From Flavobacterium jejuense (lineage in GTDB: Bacteria; Bacteroidota; Bacteroidia; Flavobacteriales; Flavobacteriaceae), in the NCBI RefSeq assembly GCF_006491595.2, contig NZ_VEVQ02000019.1:18687-82686 (forward strand): a DNA stretch of 64,000 nt, read 5' to 3'. Made by a program: the position numbers and the translations under genes. Position 1 is the first letter of the stretch, and each line of letters begins with the position of its first letter. A model generated the notes under the pieces. That model saw only the letters and a program-made list of their open reading frames with translations. It had not been told where the DNA came from and made no database searches. Below are positions 58,083 through 64,000 of this stretch, in pieces.

Positions 58083-59831
58083 TTATACAATTTCTTTTTC
58101 TGATAGCTGTTTATTGTATAATTCTTTATAATACCCTTCTTTATCTAATAATTGATTATGAGTGCCTTGTTGAATGATTTTTCCGTCTTCTAAAATAATG
58201 ATGAAATCAGCATTTTTAGCTGATGAAACTCTGTGACTTACTAATAATGTAGTTTTGTCTTTGCAAAATTCCATTAAGTTGTTAAGTATAGCTTCTTCTG
58301 TTTCAGTATCAACAGCACTTAGACAATCGTCTAGCAATAAGATGGGTGCATTTTTAATTAATGCTCTTGCAATAGAAACACGTTGTTTTTGGCCGCCAGA
58401 TAGTGTGATTCCTCTTTCTCCTAAAACGGTATCGTATTTGTTGGTAAATCCTTCAATATTGTGGTGAACATAAGCTTTTTTTGCAGCTTCAATTACTTCT
58501 TCGTCAGTAGCATTTTCATTTCCAAACTTAATGTTGTTTTTTATAGAGTCTGAAAATAGAAAGGCATCTTGCGGAACTACTCCTATGTTGTTTCGTAAAT
58601 CGTCTAGATTAACTTTTTGAATAGGTTTACTGTCAATTAAAATTGTTCCTGAGGTTGTGTCATATAATCTGCTAATTAAGGATAAAATAGAGGATTTTCC
58701 AGATCCTGTTTTTCCTAAAATAGCTAATGTTTGCCCTGATTTTATATTAAAAGTGATGTTTTCCAATGCTTTAATGTTTGTGTCTTCATAAGTGAATGAT
58801 ACATTATTAAAGCTGATGTCTCCTTTTATTTCAGAATGTTCTTCCGTCTGATTGAATACTTCGGGTTCAGTTTTTAAGAATTCGTTAATCCTTTTTTGAG
58901 AAGCTTCGGCTTCTTGTACTAGAGAAGAAACCCAACCTAGAGAAGCTACTGGCCAAGTTAACATATTAATATACAGTATAAACTGAGCAATTACTCCAAT
59001 ATCTGGAATGTCTCCATTGATATACATCATTCCACCTACATATATGACAACTAGGTTACTGAAACCAATAAGGAGAATCATTAAAGGGCCAAATAACGAA
59101 TTGGTTTTTGCTAAACTCATCGCTTTTTCGTTGCTATCTTTGGTTAAAGCTGAAAACTCCTTTATTTTTTGTTCCTCAATAGCATATGCTTTGATTACTC
59201 GAATGCCAGAAAACATTTCTTGAGCAAAAGATGATAGTGTAGATAGATTCTGTTGAAACAAACCACTTTTTACATGTATTTTTGAACTTATTTTAAAAAC
59301 ACCATAAGAGAGTAATGGTAATGGGATTAATGAATATAAGGTTAATTTTGGTGAAATTAAGGCCATTTGGATGATAACTACTATAAATATAACAAGCGTA
59401 TTTACAGAGTACATCACAGAAGGACCAACATACATTCTCACTTTGCTTACATCTTCACTGATGCGACTCATTAAGTCACCAGTTCTATTTTGCTTATAAA
59501 ATTTCTGACTTAATGCTTGATAATGCTTATAAATTTCGTTTTTTAAATCAAATTCAATGTGTCTTGACATTACAATAAGTGTTTGTCTCATTAAAAAAGT
59601 TAAAAAACCACCAATTAAGGCAGCTATTAAAGTGTAGATGAAATTATCTACTAAAATGCTGTAAGCTTCTTCTTTTGAAATCAAATTGTTTTCTATAGCT
59701 CGCAAAGAGTCTCCAAAAAATTTGGGGACAAACAGTTTGAAAATTTGTGCAGCTATGGTAATAATAATTCCTAATAAAAAACGGTATTTGTATTTTGCAA
59801 AATATTTATTTAAATATTGTAATTCTTTCAT
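58083..59831 (-). CDS. MsbA-like ABC transporter (fused permease and ATPase)
   Basis: 582 residues. Six N-terminal spans (about 15-300) and a C-terminal ATPase: Walker A LGKTGSGKSS, signature LSGGQKQR, Walker B ILLLDDCLSAVDTE and the H-loop VSHRV. It belongs to the lipid/multidrug exporter group (MsbA, LmrA). It lacks an N-terminal C39 peptidase domain, so it is not the peptidase-exporter expected for double-glycine peptides. Cytoplasmic membrane. Confidence 0.92.
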   Translation of the reverse strand: MKELQYLNKYFAKYKYRFLLGIIITIAAQIFKLFVPKFFGDSLRAIENNLISKEEAYSILVDNFIYTLIAALIGGFLTFLMRQTLIVMSRHIEFDLKNEIYKHYQALSQKFYKQNRTGDLMSRISEDVSKVRMYVGPSVMYSVNTLVIFIVVIIQMALISPKLTLYSLIPLPLLSYGVFKISSKIHVKSGLFQQNLSTLSSFAQEMFSGIRVIKAYAIEEQKIKEFSALTKDSNEKAMSLAKTNSLFGPLMILLIGFSNLVVIYVGGMMYINGDIPDIGVIAQFILYINMLTWPVASLGWVSSLVQEAEASQKRINEFLKTEPEVFNQTEEHSEIKGDISFNNVSFTYEDTNIKALENITFNIKSGQTLAILGKTGSGKSSILSLISRLYDTTSGTILIDSKPIQKVNLDDLRNNIGVVPQDAFLFSDSIKNNIKFGNENATDEEVIEAAKKAYVHHNIEGFTNKYDTVLGERGITLSGGQKQRVSIARALIKNAPILLLDDCLSAVDTETEEAILNNLMEFCKDKTTLLVSHRVSSAKNADFIIILEDGKIIQQGTHNQLLDKEGYYKELYNKQLSEKEIV

Positions 59832-60021
59832 TTATGATTTATAAGTTATATTCTTTTTTGTTAAAAAAGCAATAAATTATGATTTGTTTTCAATAAAGTA
59901 AAAATTTGAATTTGGCAATAAAATTGTCATATCGATAAAAATAACATAATATATTGAATAATTTTAAAATATTTCGTAATATTGTGTTCAATTATTGAAT
60001 AATTTTCAACACATTAATCAT

Positions 60022-61128
60022 ATGTCAACAGAACTATTACAAGCTAAAGAGCTACATAAAGTTGATCCAGTTTTTGGTCAAGTTTCATTTGACGGACATG
60101 AGCAAGTTGTTTTTTGCCATGACAAAGATACAGGATTAAAAGCAATTATTGGAATTCATAATACAGTTTTAGGACCAGCATTAGGAGGAACCCGAATGTG
60201 GAATTATTCTAACGAATGGGAAGCTTTAAATGATGTATTGCGTTTATCACGTGGTATGACTTTTAAGAACTCTATTTCAGGTTTAAATCTAGGTGGAGGG
60301 AAAGCAGTTATAATAGGAGATGCTAAGACTCAAAAAACTCCAGAACTAATGAGACGTTTTGGTCAGTTTGTAGATTCTTTATCTGGAAAATATATAACAG
60401 CAGAAGATGTTGGTATGGAAACCAAAGATATGGATACTGTAAGAGAAGTAACTAAATATGTTTCTGGAATTTCAGAAAGCCAAGGTGGTTCAGGGAATCC
60501 TTCACCGATTACAGCATATGGTGTTTTTGTAGGGATTAAAGCAGCTGCTAAATATCAATTTGGTTCAGATAATTTAGATGGGAAAAAAGTTTTAGTACAA
60601 GGTATTGGTCATGTAGGTGAGGTTTTGGTTGATCATCTTACGCAATCGGGTGCAATTGTTACTATTTCTGATATAAATGAAGATCGTCTGCATGAAGTAG
60701 GTTCAAAATATGGAGCTAAAATTTTTACAGGTGATGATTTGTATGGATCTGATGTAGATATTTATGCGCCTTGTGCATTAGGAGCGACTATTAATGATGA
60801 TACTATTGTTAGACTAAAAGCTAAAGTTATTGCTGGAGCTGCAAATAATCAGTTAGCAAATGAAGTAATTCATGGACAAATTTTAAAAGAAAAAGGAATT
60901 TTATATGCTCCAGATTTCTTAATTAATGCTGGTGGTGTAATTAATGTGTATTCTGAATTAGCTAATTTAACAAGAGCACAAGTAATGGAAAAAACAGAGA
61001 ATATTTACAATACTTCTCTCGAGATTTTTGATTTTGCTTCTAAGAATAATATAACTACTCATCAAGCGGCATTGTCTATTGCTCAAAAAAGAATTGACGA
61101 TAGAAAAAAAGAGTTAGAGGTTAAATAA
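60022..61128 (+). CDS. Leucine dehydrogenase-like amino-acid dehydrogenase
   Basis: 368 residues from MSTELLQAKELHKV; the ORF starts nine codons earlier. The Glu/Leu/Phe/Val dehydrogenase pattern includes LGPALGGTRMW, the catalytic Lys in FKNSISGLNLGGGKAVI and the NAD-binding GIGHVGEVLVDHL. Leucine dehydrogenases deaminate branched-chain amino acids to keto acids. Phe/Val use is possible. Downstream hairpin ends the gene. Confidence 0.9.
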   Translation: MSTELLQAKELHKVDPVFGQVSFDGHEQVVFCHDKDTGLKAIIGIHNTVLGPALGGTRMWNYSNEWEALNDVLRLSRGMTFKNSISGLNLGGGKAVIIGDAKTQKTPELMRRFGQFVDSLSGKYITAEDVGMETKDMDTVREVTKYVSGISESQGGSGNPSPITAYGVFVGIKAAAKYQFGSDNLDGKKVLVQGIGHVGEVLVDHLTQSGAIVTISDINEDRLHEVGSKYGAKIFTGDDLYGSDVDIYAPCALGATINDDTIVRLKAKVIAGAANNQLANEVIHGQILKEKGILYAPDFLINAGGVINVYSELANLTRAQVMEKTENIYNTSLEIFDFASKNNITTHQAALSIAQKRIDDRKKELEVK

Positions 61129-61154
61129 TATTTTAAATAATATTGTATTTTTGC

Positions 61155-61185
61155 AAAGCGAAAGAGTTTCTTTCGCTTTCTTAAT
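61155..61185 (+). terminator. Terminator after the leucine dehydrogenase gene
   Basis: AAAGCGAAAG (61155-61164) and CTTTCGCTTT (61170-61179) form a perfect stem with a T-rich tail. A TATTTTTG (61146-61153), just before it, fits a -7 element and could drive nusB, but the overlap makes this uncertain. Confidence 0.75.
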
Positions 61186-61208
61186 TTTAAAAAAGTTCTT
61201 AAATTAGT

Positions 61209-62156
61209 ATGTTAAATAGAAGACATATACGCGTTAAAGTGATGCAAAGTATTTATGCAATGCACCAACATCAGGGAGAAAACCTGGAAAGAGAAGAGAA
61301 ATTCTTGTTTCAAAGCATTGATAATATGCATGATTTGTATCTTTTAATGATTTCTGCACTTATAGAGATTCGTGAAAAAGAAGAAGAATATCTAGAATTA
61401 GCTTCAAAGAAACATTTAGCAACTAAAGAAGAGCGAAATCCAAGTAAAAAGTTTGTAAAAAATAAAGTTTTAGAATTATTATCTAATAGTAGTTCTTTGC
61501 ATAGAGCTTTTGATGATAGGAGAATTACAAATTGGAAACGCAATGATGATATTGTTTTGTTTCTATTAGAAGCTATTAAATCCAGTAGTTTTTTTGAAGC
61601 TTATATGGAAAAGTCGTCGGAGGAAAATGATTTCAATGAAGATAGAGAACTTATTGCTTCTTTGTTTACTGAAGTAATAGCTCCAAATGAAAAATTATAC
61701 GATTATTTAGAAGAGCATAAGTTAACATGGTTGGATGATTTGCCAGCAGTAAATACTTTGATTTTGAAACAATTGAAGCAATTAAAACCTCATGATGAGG
61801 ATTTTTCTGTTTCTAAATTGTATAAAGATATTGAAGATAAGGAATATGTAAAAACCTTATTTAGAAGAACAGTTCTAAATGAAACTGAACTATCTAAAGA
61901 GTATATTGATAAGACGCCTAACTGGGATACAGAAAGAATTGCAGAAATTGATACTATTATATTGAAAATGGCAATTTGTGAGTTGTTAAAATTTCCATCA
62001 ATTCCAGTTAAAGTTACAATTAACGAATATTTAGAGATTGCAAAAGAGTACTCTACACCAAAAAGTAGTATTTTTATCAACGGAATTCTAGATAATTTAG
62101 TAAAAGATTTTCAAAAAGATAACCGTTTAATAAAAGCGGGAAGAGGATTATTATAA
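61209..62156 (+). CDS. nusB: Transcription antitermination factor NusB (long form)
   Basis: 315 residues, longer than the usual ~140. It begins LNRRHIRVKVMQSIYAMHQHQ (NusB-type start). The middle (about 90-200) is an inserted helical region, and the C-terminal domain carries LNETELSKEYIDKTPNWDTERIAEIDTIILK then INEYLEIAKEYSTPKSSIFINGILDNL, the conserved NusB core. It binds boxA RNA with NusE. This long form is common in Bacteroidota. Confidence 0.92.
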   Translation: MLNRRHIRVKVMQSIYAMHQHQGENLEREEKFLFQSIDNMHDLYLLMISALIEIREKEEEYLELASKKHLATKEERNPSKKFVKNKVLELLSNSSSLHRAFDDRRITNWKRNDDIVLFLLEAIKSSSFFEAYMEKSSEENDFNEDRELIASLFTEVIAPNEKLYDYLEEHKLTWLDDLPAVNTLILKQLKQLKPHDEDFSVSKLYKDIEDKEYVKTLFRRTVLNETELSKEYIDKTPNWDTERIAEIDTIILKMAICELLKFPSIPVKVTINEYLEIAKEYSTPKSSIFINGILDNLVKDFQKDNRLIKAGRGLL

Positions 62157-62177
62157 ACAATTAAAATTTTTTTAGTT

Positions 62178-62729
62178 ATGTTAAAAAAAACAGTAAGTCT
62201 ATTAGTAGTATCATTATTAATGTCAGTTACAGCTTGTAAAGATAACGGATCTGCAAAAATAACAGAGGATGATATGAAAACATTTGAGTCTGAAAAAGGT
62301 ATTGCTAATACTGAAAGTACACAATCTACAGAAGTTCAAACTGCTGATGCAAATAAAACTACTAAGCCAGTTGATGGTAAATATCCAAAAATTCAATTTA
62401 ATAAATTAGAGCATGATTTTGGAACAATTAAATCAGGAGATAAAGTAGAAACGGAATTTATGGTTACAAATATAGGAGATGCAGATTTGATAATTTTAGA
62501 TGCCAAAGGAAGCTGTGGTTGTACAGTGCCAAATCCTCCAAAAGAACCAATTAAACCAGGTAGTTCGGCTCCTATAAAAGTTTCTTTTGATTCTACTGGG
62601 AAAACTGGTCAACAAAGTAAATCAGTTACATTGACTACAAATACAGAAGCAGGAACAGAGAATTTTACTATTAAAGCAAATGTCCTTCCTAAAGAAGGTC
62701 AAGGGGCTTCACCAATTATGAATAAATAA
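62178..62729 (+). CDS. DUF1573 lipoprotein
   Basis: 183 residues. Lipobox SVTAC gives Cys20. After a Ser/Thr-rich linker, IQFNKLEHDFGTIKSGDKVE and AKGSCGCTVPNPPKEPIKPG are the hallmarks of DUF1573 (an Ig-like ASH/MSP fold). The CGCT pair is conserved. Function unknown; surface or periplasmic. Its genes often lie beside nusB and yajC in flavobacteria, as here. Confidence 0.9.
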   Translation: MLKKTVSLLVVSLLMSVTACKDNGSAKITEDDMKTFESEKGIANTESTQSTEVQTADANKTTKPVDGKYPKIQFNKLEHDFGTIKSGDKVETEFMVTNIGDADLIILDAKGSCGCTVPNPPKEPIKPGSSAPIKVSFDSTGKTGQQSKSVTLTTNTEAGTENFTIKANVLPKEGQGASPIMNK

Positions 62730-62739
62730 TAAAATATAG

Positions 62740-63021
62740 ATGAATCCAATAATAATACAGGTAGTAGCAATAATAGCTATTTTTTATTTTTTTATAATTT
62801 TACCTGGTCAAAGAAGAGTTAAAAAAGAAAAAGCCTTTGAAACAGGTTTAAAAGTAGGTGATAAAATTATTACAAAATCAGGAATCCACGGTAAAATTTC
62901 AGAATTGTCAGATACAACAGTTGTTGTTGAAACAATGGCAGGAAAAATAAAGATGGAAAAATCGGCTATTTCTTTAGAAATGAGTGCGAAATTAACAGAA
63001 AAAGAAAAAGAGAAAAAGTAA
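62740..63021 (+). CDS. yajC: Preprotein translocase subunit YajC
   Basis: 93 residues. One N-terminal span (4-24, IIQVVAIIAIFYFFIILPGQRR) followed by a soluble domain KVGDKIITKSGIHGKI ... VVVETMAGKIKMEKSAI. YajC belongs to the SecDF-YajC part of the Sec system. It follows the DUF1573 gene by 10 bp. Confidence 0.94.
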   Translation: MNPIIIQVVAIIAIFYFFIILPGQRRVKKEKAFETGLKVGDKIITKSGIHGKISELSDTTVVVETMAGKIKMEKSAISLEMSAKLTEKEKEKK

Positions 63022-63036
63022 TTTCCTATTCTTTTA

Positions 63037-63082
63037 AATTAAAAAATCCCAAGTTGCTAAATTGTAATTTGAGATTTTTTAA
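63037..63082. terminator. Terminator after yajC
   Basis: AAAAAATCCCAA and TTTGAGATTTTTT form an imperfect stem with a central mismatch between the convergent yajC and DUF1801 genes. Confidence 0.6.
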
Positions 63083-63098
63083 TTTATTTGAAATATAC

Positions 63099-63680
63099 TT
63101 ATCGATACTTATCATTCAATCCAATATTTTCTAAAATCATAGGTTTGATTTTTTCAAAACGAGTAGTTTTAGTTTTCTCTTGTTTGGCATTTGCAATATA
63201 TTCTATAAATTCGTTTTGTTTATAGGGGGTGAATTTTTCGAAAGCTTTTTTAAGAATATTGTCTTTTTCCAATTCATTTTTTAAAAATTCAGAAGTGATT
63301 TGTTCTTTTTTATTGTTTTTTGTTTTAAGAACTAATCCTTTTTCTTCAATACTTATTGCTTCTTTGATGTATTCCAAAATAACTTTTTCGTCAACTTCTT
63401 CCAAAGATTGAAAACGCATTTGACGTAAAGATTTTGTTTTTCCTTCTTGTGCATTAATAAGTAACTTTTTTTTATCTTTTAGAAAAACACCATTAAAGAA
63501 CCATAAACCAAAATAAGATTTAAATCCTCCAATTCCAATTACATTTTTATTTTTAAATGTAAATACATAAGTTCCCCATTTAGTAGTTTCAATTAAATTG
63601 GTTTTTTTTAATATCTCCTTTAAATGCTCTAATTCCTTAGTCCATTGATTGGTTTTATCCCATATGTGTTTTTCTGGCAT
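63099..63680 (-). CDS. YdeI/DUF1801 family protein
   Basis: 193 residues. KWGTYVFTFKNKNVIGIGGFKSYFGLWFFNG is the DUF1801 core, and the C-terminal FKNELEKDNILKKAFEKFTPYKQNEFIEYIANAK-type segment (here EKFTPYKQNEFIEYIA) matches the YdeI/OmpD-associated part. Reported relatives are small soluble proteins, some linked to bacteriocin tolerance; function here is unknown. Confidence 0.82.
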   Translation of the reverse strand: MPEKHIWDKTNQWTKELEHLKEILKKTNLIETTKWGTYVFTFKNKNVIGIGGFKSYFGLWFFNGVFLKDKKKLLINAQEGKTKSLRQMRFQSLEEVDEKVILEYIKEAISIEEKGLVLKTKNNKKEQITSEFLKNELEKDNILKKAFEKFTPYKQNEFIEYIANAKQEKTKTTRFEKIKPMILENIGLNDKYR

Positions 63681-63707
63681 TTCCCTTTTTTATATTCAAA
63701 TATAAAA

Positions 63708-63731
63708 AAATAGGGCAAAAATGCCCTATTT
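63708..63731 (-). terminator. Terminator of the right-edge gene
   Basis: AAATAGGGCA (63708-63717) and TGCCCTATTT (63722-63731) form a perfect 10-bp stem; on the minus strand a T-run follows. It ends the leftward gene that begins beyond the window. Confidence 0.9.
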
Positions 63732-63753
63732 AATTCGCAATATTATCTTGTTA

Positions 63754-64000
63754 TTAATTTAAAGTAAAACTTCTCACAGGAGTATATTTTGAAGAACCAG
63801 TTGAAGGACTCCAAAGTCTTACCGTCCAATAGTAGGTATTTCCAGAAGTAGGTAAGTTTTGTGTTTCTGTATATTGATTAGGCCAAGTGTAGTTCAATAA
63901 ATTTGCTGTGCTATAATTTACAGGAACATTCGAAGTAGGATTTGGGTCAGTTGTAAAACCATTTTCTGCCGTCCAACCAGTATTTGCTCTTGCAATTTGT
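63754..64000 (-). CDS. C-terminal end of a beta-domain (FnIII/Ig-like) protein, partial
   Basis: The minus-strand frame is open from the window edge to TAA at 63754-63756 and encodes about 81 residues. It contains TYYWTVRLWSPSTGSSKYTP followed by VRSFTLN at the C-terminus, a pattern of the last strands of an FnIII/Ig-like domain in extracellular proteins. The start and most domains lie outside. It does not end in a T9SS tail. Confidence 0.6.
   Translation of the reverse strand, partial: QIARANTGWTAENGFTTDPNPTSNVPVNYSTANLLNYTWPNQYTETQNLPTSGNTYYWTVRLWSPSTGSSKYTPVRSFTLN

Noticed and set aside
58083..59831. ABC transporter as the missing graspetide exporter
   Set aside because: It is 4.5 kb away, on the opposite strand, and lacks an N-terminal C39 peptidase domain; it fits the MsbA-like lipid/drug group.
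1..64000. CRISPR array, prophage or insertion sequence
   Set aside because: No regularly spaced repeats, no cas, integrase or transposase gene was recognised; only short palindromic repeats are present.

Overview
The window looks like a chromosomal segment of a member of the Bacteroidota, most likely Flavobacteriaceae and close to Flavobacterium. The DNA is strongly AT-rich. Several genes are preceded by the Bacteroidota promoter element TAnnTTTG (-7), some with TTG about 17-20 bases upstream (-33). The type IX secretion system (T9SS) is represented by PorQ and by a glucanase with a T9SS sorting tail. Families typical of flavobacteria are common: DUF2853, DUF3276, long NusB, DUF1573 lipoproteins and the cyclophilin-FKBP fusion. 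No tRNA, rRNA, CRISPR array, transposase or prophage was recognised. The assignment to a genus is inference.

Layout. 0-2 kb: the 3' end of a choloylglycine-hydrolase-like gene and two tandem AidA/PixA inclusion-body-family genes. 2-7 kb: a leftward operon of membrane and redox genes (DUF2071, a DCC thioredoxin-like gene broken by an in-frame TGA, TIGR01777 epimerase, SRPBCC, small membrane proteins) behind a GbsR/MarR regulator; the same inverted repeat lies in front of both the regulator and the operon. 7-18 kb: potassium channel, glutathione peroxidase, menD, nadC, YihY, two chalcone-isomerase-like genes, M48 protease lipoprotein, UMF1-type MFS transporter and a lipoprotein. 18-26 kb: lon, porQ, cmk, rpsA. 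26-28.5 kb: an arsenic-type operon (arsR, DUF6428, phosphatase/arsenate reductase, aquaporin) split by an intergenic repeat. 28.9-39 kb: secreted GH16 glucanase, a peroxiredoxin-thioredoxin group, katG, an NhaC antiporter and an M28 peptidase. 39-50 kb: SPOR protein, methionine gamma-lyase-like enzyme with a divergent Lrp regulator, a Cys-rich double-glycine peptide, lpdA, rplS, trmD, and a dual PPIase. 54-64 kb: small lineage-specific proteins, DUF962, CsaA-like tRNA-binding protein, PUR-domain protein, MsbA-like ABC transporter, leucine dehydrogenase, nusB, yajC, and the end of an Ig/FnIII-like protein at the right edge.

The most interesting locus is 51.2-53.6 kb. It is a compact graspetide (microviridin-type) cluster: a 76-residue precursor with the leader helix PFFANFLE, a Gly-Gly site and two core repeats TLKYPSD(S/N)DE, followed by two ATP-grasp ligases resembling MdnB/MvdC (lactam) and MdnC/MvdD (lactone). 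A hairpin with a T-tract separates the precursor from the ligases. No peptidase-exporter or acetyltransferase is adjacent. A second double-glycine peptide, Cys-rich and orphan, lies at 41.8 kb. Both could use an exporter outside the window.
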